DNA from: an uncultured Sphingobium sp.
Lineage (GTDB): Bacteria > Pseudomonadota > Alphaproteobacteria > Sphingomonadales > Sphingomonadaceae
DNA length: 11,191 bases
Reading direction: 5' to 3'
Assembly: GCA_946885845.1 (NCBI GenBank)
Contig: CAMPHJ010000059.1
Location: forward strand, 1 to 11,191
Under the pieces are notes generated by a model, which was not told where the DNA came from, searched no databases, and saw nothing but the letters and a program-made list of their open reading frames with translations. Below, in pieces: positions 5,381-11,191 of this stretch. The stretch's first letter is position 1. Every line of letters begins with the position of its first letter. The position numbers and the translations under genes are program-made.

Positions 5381-6026
5381 GGATTTCCTGATGATCGAGG
5401 CGCTGTTGACTGGCGCGCCGGTTCCATTTCGCGATGGGGACTATAGTGCCATTGCTAAGCAACCTGCGACCGGCCCGGTTCGGATCGGCTGGATGGGATT
5501 GGACGGGGACAATGTTGCTGACCTGATCCACCATGGCGGGTGGGACAAGGCCATACATCTTTATCCGCAGGATCATTATAGCTGGTGGCAGGATCGCAAG
5601 CCGGGCCACCCGCTGCTGAACGCACCCGGCGCCTTTGGCGAGAATATAGCCTCACGCGGTATGACGGAGGAAGAAATCTGCCTGGGCGATCGATTTTCGC
5701 TGGGCAGCGCTATCGTTGAAGTGAGCCACGGGCGTCAGCCATGCTGGAAGCTGGATCATCGCTTTGGCGAACGCAATGTGATGGCTGCGATGGTGAAGAC
5801 GGCACGTTCCGGCCTGTATTTTCGGGTGCTGCGCGAAGGGGAGGCAGAAGCCGGGACCCGGATGCAGCTGTTGGAGCGGGTGCTGCCGGAATGGCCCATC
5901 GCGCGCGTTTTTCGATTGCTGATCGGCGGCGGGCACAAGGCGGAGCCTGACGCGGTGCGCGCGCTGGCGGGCATGACTGTCCTTGCCGAAGTGTGGCGGG
6001 AGCGTGCCCGCAAACTGTCGGGGTAG
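5376..6026 (+). CDS. MOSC domain protein, YiiM-like
   Basis: A 216-residue protein with a MOSC (molybdenum cofactor sulfurase C-terminal) domain and a C-terminal helical 3-alpha region (about 170-215), the YiiM layout. Landmarks: the DLIHHGGWDKAIHLY block (49-63), GAFGENI (85-91), LGDRF (103-107) and the conserved cysteine in RQPCWKL (Cys123), which in MOSC proteins is the likely molybdenum ligand. E. coli YiiM is a Moco-dependent reductase of N-hydroxylated compounds; a similar detoxifying role is plausible but unproven here. The start at 5376 is taken as the first ATG. An in-frame ATG at 5391 (reading MIEALLTG, close to usual family N-termini, with GGCGGA 7 bases upstream) is a real alternative. 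It lies downstream of the DUF2945 gene and 78 bases upstream of rnr. Confidence 0.9.
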   Translation: MADFLMIEALLTGAPVPFRDGDYSAIAKQPATGPVRIGWMGLDGDNVADLIHHGGWDKAIHLYPQDHYSWWQDRKPGHPLLNAPGAFGENIASRGMTEEEICLGDRFSLGSAIVEVSHGRQPCWKLDHRFGERNVMAAMVKTARSGLYFRVLREGEAEAGTRMQLLERVLPEWPIARVFRLLIGGGHKAEPDAVRALAGMTVLAEVWRERARKLSG

Positions 6027-6104
6027 GAAGCCAAGTGGATATCTGTTTACGTCCCGACATACTGGCATCTGGTAAGGGACGAAGCGGCTCCCTATAGCTG
6101 CGTC
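6027..6104 (+). promoter_or_regulatory. rnr leader region with alternative stems
   Basis: Two overlapping stems are possible. CGTCCC (6050-6055) pairs with GGGACG (6076-6081). AGGGA (6075-6079) pairs with TCCCT (6089-6093) across a 9-base loop. They share GGGA and so exclude each other. TATAGC at 6093-6098 looks like a -10 box whose start point would fall at about the rnr ATG, implying a leaderless message, but no matching -35 is visible. No good Shine-Dalgarno precedes ATG 6105. Confidence 0.3.
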
Positions 6105-8399
6105 ATGGCATCAACCGAAAAGAAGAAATCAATCAAGGTGCGGCGCGCAGGCCTGCCGACCCGCGATCAAGTGATGGAGTTCATTGCTTCGTCCGACCAG
6201 CCTGCGGGCAAGCGGGAGATTGCGAAGGCCTTTGGCCTTCACGCGCAGGACAAGATTGCGCTGAAGGCGCTCCTTAAGGATATGGCGGATGAGGGGCTGA
6301 TCGACGTTGGGCCTGCGCGCGCCTTTCACAAGATGGGCGGATTGCCGAAGGTGACGGTGCTTCGCATCGTGGATGTCGATGGCGCAACTTTGATCGGCAC
6401 GCCCGAACGGTGGGAAGCCGAAGGTCAGCCCGCGCCGCGGCTGCGGGTGGTGGAGCGCGGCAAGCGCGGTGCGTTGACCATCGGCGATCGTATCCTGGCC
6501 CGGACGGAAGAGGCGGGACGCGGCTTCGTCGCTCACCCGATGAAGAAGCTGGCCAAGGCCAGCGAGGAACTGCTGGGCGTGGTGGAAGAAGGCGATGGCG
6601 GGAAATTGTGGCTGCGCCCGGTCGACAAGCGCATTCGCAAGGACACGCCCATCAGCGATGTCGGCAGCGCCAAGCCCGGCGACCTCGTGCTGGCCGAGCC
6701 GGTCGGCAGGCCACCGCGGATCAGCGCCCGCATCACTGACATATTGGGCGATCCCTTCGCTCCGCGCAGTTTCAGCTTGATCGCTATCCACAAACACGGC
6801 ATTCCCCATGTCTTCCCCGAACGGGCGGAGGAAGAAGCGGTCGTTGCGTCTGACCTGCCGCTTCATGAGGACAAGCGCGAGGACCTGCGTCACTTGCCTA
6901 TCGTCGCGATCGACCCGGCCGACGCGCGCGATCATGACGATGCGGTCTGGGCCGCGCCCGATGATGATCCAGCCAATCCGGGGGGCTATCGCGCGATCGT
7001 CGCCATCGCCGACGTCAGCTATTATGTCCGGCCCGGTAGTGCACTCGACAAGGAAGCCCGCAAGCGGGGGAACAGCGTTTATTTTCCTGACCTGGTGGTT
7101 CCGATGCTACCGCATCAGCTGTCGTCGGACATGTGTTCGCTGCGTGCCGAAAAGGATAGGGCCGCCATGGCCTGTCATCTGGTCGTCAATGCTTCGGGCA
7201 ATGTCACCAGTTGGCGCTTTTCACGAGCGGTCATCCGCGTCGCAGCGGTCATGGCCTATGAGGATGCGCAGGCGGCGATGGACGGCGGGCAGGATAATGC
7301 ACTGCTCGAACCCGCGCTGAAGCCCTTGTGGGAATGCTGGAAACTGCTGCGCAAGGCGCGGGACAAGCGCGAGCCGCTGGCGCTGGATTTGCCCGAAAGG
7401 CGCGTGGTGCTGGACGACAATGGCAAGATCGTCAGCGTCGCGGTGCGCGAGCGGCTCGACGCTCACATGTTGATCGAAGATTATATGATTGCCGCCAACG
7501 TCGCGGCGGCCAAAGCGCTGGAGGCGAAGAAAGCGCCGGTCATGTACCGGGTGCATGAGCCGCCCAGCCGCGAGAAGCTGGTTGCGCTCAAGGATTTTCT
7601 GGCAACATTCGACATGGAATTTGCGCTGGGCCAGGTCATCAAGCCCGCCACCTTCAATCGGTTGATCGACCGGGTGAAGGATACCGAAGAAAAGCCGCAG
7701 ATCATGGAACAGATACTGCGCAGCCAGACGCAGGCCTATTACAGCCCGCAGAATATGGGGCATTTTGGCCTGTCTCTGGGATCATACGGCCATTTCACGT
7801 CGCCCATCAGGCGTTATGCGGACCTGCTCGTTCATCGCGCGTTGGTCGGCGCCTATGGGTTGGAACTGCCCGCTCCCAAGGGCAGCGTCATTCCAGAGAG
7901 GACGGCGCTTAGCGGCGAAGATTTCGAGAATATGGGCCGCATTGGCGAGATGATCAGCCAATATGAGCGCCGCGCGATGGAGGCGGAGCGTGAGACCATC
8001 GACCGCTATGTCGCCGCATTCCTGGCCGCCCATGTAGGCGAGGTGGTGGACGCGCGCATCACCGGCGTCCAAAGCTTCGGCTTTTTCGCCACGGTCGAGG
8101 GGCTGGGCGGCGATGGGCTGGTGCCGGTGTCGACGTTGGGAGACGAGCGCTTTTTCTATGATGAAGCCGCCCGCGCGCTGGAGGGAGTGGAAAGCGGCGA
8201 TCGTTACACGTCGGGGCAGCGGCTGCCGCTCCGGCTGGTGGAAGCCGACCCAATCAACGCAGTGTTGCGTTTTGAACTGCCGGACGCGCCGCCGCAGCGG
8301 CCCAGCTTCAAGAAGGACAGGATGCGTCCGGGGATCAAGCGGGGCCGTCCGGCCAACATCCGGCATGCAGGGTCAAAGCGGTGCAAGCACCGGCGGTAG
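6105..8399 (+). CDS. rnr: Ribonuclease R
   Basis: A 764-residue processive 3'-to-5' exoribonuclease of the RNase II/RNB family that degrades structured RNA, rRNA fragments and messages in the cytosol. Domain order: an N-terminal winged-helix (about 15-70), cold-shock-like OB domains (about 80-240), the RNB catalytic core with IDPADARDHDDAVW, where Asp270, Asp276, Asp278 and Asp279 match the four metal-binding aspartates of the family in spacing, a C-terminal S1 domain (about 645-730, GEVVDARITGVQSFGFFATV), and a basic tail ending in KRCKHRR. It is somewhat shorter than the 813-residue E. coli enzyme, mostly at the ends. The start at ATG 6105 gives a normal N-terminus although no clear ribosome site is seen. 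It converges with the universal stress gene, 17 bases apart. Confidence 0.97.
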   Translation: MASTEKKKSIKVRRAGLPTRDQVMEFIASSDQPAGKREIAKAFGLHAQDKIALKALLKDMADEGLIDVGPARAFHKMGGLPKVTVLRIVDVDGATLIGTPERWEAEGQPAPRLRVVERGKRGALTIGDRILARTEEAGRGFVAHPMKKLAKASEELLGVVEEGDGGKLWLRPVDKRIRKDTPISDVGSAKPGDLVLAEPVGRPPRISARITDILGDPFAPRSFSLIAIHKHGIPHVFPERAEEEAVVASDLPLHEDKREDLRHLPIVAIDPADARDHDDAVWAAPDDDPANPGGYRAIVAIADVSYYVRPGSALDKEARKRGNSVYFPDLVVPMLPHQLSSDMCSLRAEKDRAAMACHLVVNASGNVTSWRFSRAVIRVAAVMAYEDAQAAMDGGQDNALLEPALKPLWECWKLLRKARDKREPLALDLPERRVVLDDNGKIVSVAVRERLDAHMLIEDYMIAANVAAAKALEAKKAPVMYRVHEPPSREKLVALKDFLATFDMEFALGQVIKPATFNRLIDRVKDTEEKPQIMEQILRSQTQAYYSPQNMGHFGLSLGSYGHFTSPIRRYADLLVHRALVGAYGLELPAPKGSVIPERTALSGEDFENMGRIGEMISQYERRAMEAERETIDRYVAAFLAAHVGEVVDARITGVQSFGFFATVEGLGGDGLVPVSTLGDERFFYDEAARALEGVESGDRYTSGQRLPLRLVEADPINAVLRFELPDAPPQRPSFKKDRMRPGIKRGRPANIRHAGSKRCKHRR

Positions 8400-8416
8400 C
8401 CGTAGGGCGTGTGCCT

Positions 8417-8872
8417 TCAGCTCAGGCGGTCGATGGCTTCAGCATCCAGACCGCCGGGGATGATCATGATTGGGCAGGGCAGCTTGCCTGCATCCGCGCC
8501 GGCAAAGTGCGATACTAGCGCACCGGGCGGGCCGCTGGCCGCTGCGCCCAGGACCAGCGCGGCGACATCGGTCATTTCATTCAGCGTTTCCCGCACGATG
8601 GCGACCGGTTCCCCCTGCCGCACGGTGATGCTGGGGCGGATGCCCGATTCCTCGGTCAGGGTGCCAGCCGCGCTCGTCACCAGCGCTTCGGCGCGTTGAA
8701 CCGCTTCATCCTCCATCGTGGCCTGCACGCCGCCCCACTGGACAAACTCAGCGGGCGGGATCAGCGCGAGGATGCGAATGGCGCCCGCCGTCTTGGCCGC
8801 GCGACGGGCGGCGAAGCGCAGCGCAGTCTCCGCTTCGGGTGATTCGTCTACGACGACCAGATAAGTCCGCAT
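8417..8872 (-). CDS. Universal stress protein, UspA family
   Basis: A 151-residue single-domain Usp. The N-terminal strand MRTYLVVVDESPEAETALRFA carries the Asp9 typical of the nucleotide pocket, followed by the central AEALVTSAAG helix, a VLGAAASGPPGALVS loop and the closing strand PCPIMIIPGG. In ATP-binding members the loop reads G-2x-G-9x-G-S/T; here it fits only loosely, so ATP binding is uncertain. The role is probably in stress or energy-limitation response in the cytosol; no enzymatic reaction can be assigned. The frame is open to 8971, but ATG 8872 matches the family start exactly and the extra 33 residues look like translated leader. No strong ribosome site precedes it. It is divergent from pdhC across a 202-bp region and converges with rnr. 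Confidence 0.9.
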   Translation of the reverse strand: MRTYLVVVDESPEAETALRFAARRAAKTAGAIRILALIPPAEFVQWGGVQATMEDEAVQRAEALVTSAAGTLTEESGIRPSITVRQGEPVAIVRETLNEMTDVAALVLGAAASGPPGALVSHFAGADAGKLPCPIMIIPGGLDAEAIDRLS

Positions 8873-9074
8873 GGAATGAAACCCCGGATCGGGAGCAGGC
8901 CGACCAGCGCCGCTCTTGCTTCTTGAACCGATTTGGAAAATCTTGAACCGGTCTGGTGAGATGTGACTCATTATCGCCCGCTATGCAAGGCATGGCCTTG
9001 ACCGTTCCGGCCAAAGGGTGAAAACGGCTGACAACGCCGCCCCACGGTTCGGAAAAGAAGAGAGGCCATCGCTC
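8873..9074. promoter_or_regulatory. Divergent regulatory region between usp and pdhC
   Basis: A 202-bp non-coding stretch holding the promoters for usp (minus) and the pdhC operon (plus). Visible are the 20-bp tandem repeat at 8921-8960, an inverted pair TGAG-N6-CTCA (8957-8970), an inverted pair TGGCC-N11-GGCCA (8993-9013), TTGACC at 8998-9003 as a possible -35 for pdhC without a convincing -10, and on the minus strand GATAAT (8974-8969) as a possible -10 for usp without a clear -35. The pdhC ribosome site GAGAGG is at 9060-9065. Confidence 0.6.
8921..8960 (+). repeat. Two-copy 20-bp tandem repeat upstream of pdhC/usp
   Basis: Copy 1 (8921-8940) is TCTTGAACCGATTTGGAAAA and copy 2 (8941-8960) is TCTTGAACCGGTCTGGTGAG. 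The first ten bases are identical, and 15 of 20 match in all. A looser third copy, CTTGACCGTTCCGG, occurs at 8997-9010. The 20-bp period is about two helical turns, which would put repeated sites on the same face of DNA, as for a cooperatively bound regulator. Confidence 0.6.
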
Positions 9075-10364
9075 ATGAGCAAAAAAGTCCAGATGCCCGC
9101 CCTGTCGCCCACGATGGAAGAAGGAACGTTGGCGAAGTGGCTGGTGAAGGAGGGCGACACCGTTTCATCGGGCGACCTGCTGGCGGAGATTGAGACCGAC
9201 AAGGCGACGATGGAATTCGAAGCCGTTGATGAAGGCAAGATCGCCAAGATCCTGATCAGCGAAGGATCCGAAGGCGTGAAGGTGGGAACGGTCATCGCGA
9301 TCATCGCCGAGGAAGGCGAGGATCTGGCGGAGGCAGCACAGAGTGATGCAGCCGCGCCCAAGGCGGATGCCAAGCCCAAGGCCAAAGCGGCTGCGTCTGC
9401 AGCGCCCGCCGCTGATCCGGCTCCCGCTGCCAAGGTGGATGCTGTGCCTGCAAAGCAGGACGGAAAGCGTGTCAAGGCAAGCCCGCTGGCGCGTCGGATC
9501 GCGGAGCAGTCGGGCATCGACCTTGCCAGCCTTAAAGGCAGCGGACCTAATGGGCGCGTCGTGAAGGCCGATCTGGAAGGCGCGGACAAGGGCGCGCCGA
9601 AGGCTGCCCAGGCCGCTGCGCCTGCTGCCGCTGCGCCCACCCCCGTTGCTCCGGCAGCAGCCCAGGACTTTGGCATTCCGCATGAGGTCGTGAAGCTGAG
9701 CGGCATGCGCAAGACGATTGCGCGTCGCTTGACGGAATCGAAGCAGCAGGTGCCCCACATCTACCTGACCGTGGACGTTCAGCTCGACAAGCTGCTGAAG
9801 CTCCGGTCGGACCTCAACGCCGGGCTGGCGGGCCGTGGCGTCAAGCTGTCGGTCAATGATCTGTTGATCAAGGCGCTGGGCGTCGCGCTGGTGCAGGTGC
9901 CTGAATGCAATGTGCAGTTCGCGGGCGACCAGATGCTGCAGTTCAAGCGCGCGGACATTTCCGTCGCGGTGTCCATCCCCGGCGGCCTGATCACGCCAAT
10001 CGTCACCGAGGCCGACAGCAAGAGCGTGTCGGCAATCTCAACCGCCATGAAGGACCTGGCCAGCCGGGCCAAGGACGGCAAGCTGGCACCGGAGGAATAT
10101 CAGGGGGGCACCGCGTCCCTGTCCAACATGGGCATGTTCGGCATCAAGCAGTTCGAAGCCGTCATCAACCCGCCACAGGGCATGATCATGGCAATCGGCG
10201 CGGGCGAGAAACGGCCCTTCGTCGTGGATGACGCGCTGCAGATCGCAACGGTCATGTCGGCTACCGGCAGCTTCGACCACCGCGCCATCGACGGAGCGGA
10301 CGGCGCCCGCCTGATGCAGGCATTCCGCGAACTGGTTGAAAATCCGCTCGGTATGCTGGCCTGA
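9075..10364 (+). CDS. pdhC: Pyruvate dehydrogenase E2, dihydrolipoamide acetyltransferase
   Basis: A 429-residue E2 with the single-lipoyl layout usual in alphaproteobacteria. The lipoyl domain spans about 1-80, with the lipoylated lysine Lys43 in ETDKATMEF. An Ala/Pro/Lys-rich linker (about 88-130) follows, then a peripheral-subunit-binding domain at about 133-168 ([30 protein letters not shown]), a second Ala/Pro linker (about 173-197) and the catalytic acetyltransferase domain, ending with DHRAIDG, where His402 and Asp406 form the HxxxDG active site. It transfers acetyl groups from lipoamide to CoA and forms the complex core. [11 protein letters not shown] and the SNMGMFGI stretch mark it as E2 of pyruvate rather than 2-oxoglutarate dehydrogenase. 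ATG 9075 is chosen because the lipoyl domain starts there and a ribosome site lies 9 bases upstream; the frame is open from 9018. E1 genes are not adjacent; lpd (E3) follows after the thioesterase. Confidence 0.97.
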   Translation: MSKKVQMPALSPTMEEGTLAKWLVKEGDTVSSGDLLAEIETDKATMEFEAVDEGKIAKILISEGSEGVKVGTVIAIIAEEGEDLAEAAQSDAAAPKADAKPKAKAAASAAPAADPAPAAKVDAVPAKQDGKRVKASPLARRIAEQSGIDLASLKGSGPNGRVVKADLEGADKGAPKAAQAAAPAAAAPTPVAPAAAQDFGIPHEVVKLSGMRKTIARRLTESKQQVPHIYLTVDVQLDKLLKLRSDLNAGLAGRGVKLSVNDLLIKALGVALVQVPECNVQFAGDQMLQFKRADISVAVSIPGGLITPIVTEADSKSVSAISTAMKDLASRAKDGKLAPEEYQGGTASLSNMGMFGIKQFEAVINPPQGMIMAIGAGEKRPFVVDDALQIATVMSATGSFDHRAIDGADGARLMQAFRELVENPLGMLA

Positions 10365-10774
10365 TGGCGCGGCCGGACGAAACGCCGCCTGACCAAAGTC
10401 CAGCGGTGCGGGTAATAGCCATGCCTGCCGACACCAATCCTTACGGGGATATTTTCGGCGGCTGGTTGATGAGCCTGATGGATTCCGCCGCTGGATCGGT
10501 GGCGGCCAGGCACAGTCATGGGCGCGCCGTCACCATCGCGGTGGAGGGCATGACCTTCCTGCGTCCGGTCGTGGTCGGCGATGAAGTTTCGGTTTTCGCT
10601 ACGCTCAAGTCGGTAGGACGCACGTCGATGAAGATCGATGTCGAAGCGTGGCGCCGGACGCGCCATGACGACCGGTCCTATCGGGTCACCCAGGCGACCT
10701 TCACATTCGTGGCGATCGGTGAGGATCGCCAACCCCGTTCCGTGCCGCCTTTGACGCCATCGGCGGCGGCTTGA
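10364..10774 (+). CDS. Acyl-CoA thioesterase, YciA-like hot-dog fold
   Basis: A 136-residue hot-dog thioesterase closely resembling YciA. It has MPADTNPYGDIFGGWLMSLMD at 20-40, where Asp40 corresponds to the catalytic Asp44 I recall for Haemophilus YciA, then VEGMTFLRPVVVGDEV (60-75) and the TFTFVA strand near 112-117. YciA-type enzymes hydrolyse a broad range of acyl-CoAs to the free acid and CoA. The start codon overlaps the pdhC stop (TGATG) and has no ribosome site of its own, so translation should be coupled to pdhC. lpd follows after 25 bases, which places the gene inside the E2-E3 operon. A natural inference is that it relieves acyl-CoA overload or frees CoA for the dehydrogenase; the actual substrate is unknown. 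Confidence 0.92.
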   Translation: MARPDETPPDQSPAVRVIAMPADTNPYGDIFGGWLMSLMDSAAGSVAARHSHGRAVTIAVEGMTFLRPVVVGDEVSVFATLKSVGRTSMKIDVEAWRRTRHDDRSYRVTQATFTFVAIGEDRQPRSVPPLTPSAAA

Positions 10775-10786
10775 TCTTCCTGCGTA

Positions 10787-10792
10787 AAAGGA
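10787..10792 (+). promoter_or_regulatory. Ribosome binding site of lpd
   Basis: AAAGGA lies 7 bases before the ATG at 10800, in the 25-base gap after the thioesterase gene, giving lpd its own ribosome entry within the operon. Confidence 0.65.
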
Positions 10793-10799
10793 AATTACC

Positions 10800-11191
10800 A
10801 TGGCTGAGAATTACGATCTCATCGTTTTGGGTTCCGGCCCCGGCGGCTATGTAGCCGCGATCCGCGCGGCCCAGCTGGGGTTGAAGACCGCCATCGTGGA
10901 GCGCGAAAATCTGGGCGGCATCTGCCTCAACTGGGGCTGCATCCCGACCAAGGCGTTGCTGCGGTCGGCTGAAATCTATCATTATATGCAGCATGCCGGG
11001 GACTATGGACTGGCGGCTGAAAAGATCAGCGCCGACATCGAGGCCGTGGTGAAGCGGTCGCGTGGTGTCGCCAAGCTGCTCAACCAGGGCGTCACGCACC
11101 TGATGAAGAAGAACAAGATCACCGTTCACATGGGTGAGGGCAAGCTGACCGGCAAGGGCAAGCTGTCCGTGACCAGGGACGGAAAGACCGA
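10800..11191 (+). CDS. lpd: Dihydrolipoamide dehydrogenase (E3), 3' partial
   Basis: The first 130 codons of a flavoprotein disulfide reductase; the gene runs off the right edge. The FAD-binding GxGxxG motif is GSGPGG at 11-16, Glu35 ends beta-2 of the Rossmann fold (AIVERE), and the redox-active disulfide is in [16 protein letters not shown] (Cys42 and Cys47), the standard lipoamide dehydrogenase signature. The enzyme reoxidises dihydrolipoamide on E2 with NAD. Its place behind pdhC makes it the E3 of pyruvate dehydrogenase, perhaps shared with other 2-oxo acid dehydrogenases. The ATG at 10800 has a good ribosome site and yields the usual N-terminus [11 protein letters not shown]. Confidence 0.97.
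   Translation, partial: MAENYDLIVLGSGPGGYVAAIRAAQLGLKTAIVERENLGGICLNWGCIPTKALLRSAEIYHYMQHAGDYGLAAEKISADIEAVVKRSRGVAKLLNQGVTHLMKKNKITVHMGEGKLTGKGKLSVTRDGKT

Noticed and set aside
6129..6935. 268-codon minus-strand open frame opposite rnr
   Set aside because: It is antisense to conserved RNase R domains, shows no family features and has no ribosome site; a codon-bias shadow.
8387..8414. Intrinsic terminator between the convergent rnr and usp genes
   Set aside because: GCAC/GTGC and CGGC/GCCG can pair, but the stems are 4 bp each and there is no T-run in either direction.
8920..8960. tRNA T-loop-like GGTTCAA on the minus strand, seen twice
   Set aside because: No acceptor, D or anticodon stems surround it; it is part of the 20-bp tandem repeat.
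8873..8971. 33-residue N-terminal extension of the universal stress protein
   Set aside because: The family start MRTYLVVVDES is at 8872; the extension reads across the tandem repeats and is not Usp-like.
9018..9074. 19-residue N-terminal extension of pdhC
   Set aside because: The lipoyl domain starts at ATG 9075 with a suitable ribosome site; the extension is translated leader.
8981..9760. 259-codon minus-strand open frame opposite pdhC, very rich in Ala and Ser
   Set aside because: It mirrors the Ala/Pro linker codons of E2; the low-complexity peptide is an artefact of the sense gene.
1..11191. Mobile element, CRISPR, defence or biosynthetic island
   Set aside because: All genes are recognisable metabolic or housekeeping families with uniform composition and tight native-looking junctions; no terminal repeats, transposase, integrase or spacer-like periodicity were seen.

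Overview
The window reads as ordinary chromosome of a high-GC alphaproteobacterium, most likely a sphingomonad (Sphingobium, Sphingomonas or Novosphingobium type). This rests on the family flavour of the proteins, the tight ATGA/TGATG gene junctions and the strong G/C preference at third codon positions. It is an inference, because there is no rRNA or other marker in the window. About 94% is coding. I see no tRNA, rRNA, CRISPR, insertion sequence, prophage or defence gene.

Layout. (1) Bases 1-2417, plus strand: the tail of a catabolic operon. It holds the C-terminal biotin-carrier end of an acyl-CoA carboxylase alpha subunit (cut by the left edge), a MaoC-type hydratase, a CitE-type CoA-ester lyase and an HSD10-like short-chain dehydrogenase. 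Together they fit branched-chain amino acid (leucine/isoleucine) acyl-CoA breakdown. The MaoC+CitE pair stands where the enoyl-CoA hydratase and HMG-CoA lyase usually sit. (2) Bases 2424-4987, minus strand: a GT4 glycosyltransferase followed by the AAA+ ATPase gene rarA, with a possible 26-codon ORF between them that overlaps the rarA start. (3) Bases 4988-6104: a 124-bp divergent region, then a 72-aa Tudor-like (DUF2945/HVA1) protein and a YiiM-like MOSC protein on the plus strand. The leaders here carry three clear inverted repeats, one of which encloses the MOSC start codon. (4) Bases 6105-8872: rnr (RNase R), facing a universal stress protein tail to tail. (5) Bases 8873-9074: a 202-bp divergent regulatory region with a 20-bp tandem repeat. 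(6) Bases 9075-11191, plus strand: pdhC (pyruvate dehydrogenase E2), a YciA-like acyl-CoA thioesterase overlapping it by one base, and the first 130 codons of lpd (E3), cut by the right edge.

How it fits together. Regions 1 and 6 both centre on acyl-CoA flux: branched-chain acids feed acetyl-CoA and acetoacetate, pyruvate dehydrogenase makes acetyl-CoA, and a thioesterase is co-transcribed with E2/E3. The middle is housekeeping and stress biology: RNA decay, replication-fork maintenance, a universal stress protein and small stress-type proteins. No wholly new multi-gene system is evident. The points most worth a second look are the MaoC-CitE leucine/itaconate-type module, the paired hairpins before the MOSC gene, the tandem repeat between usp and pdhC, and the thioesterase embedded between E2 and E3.
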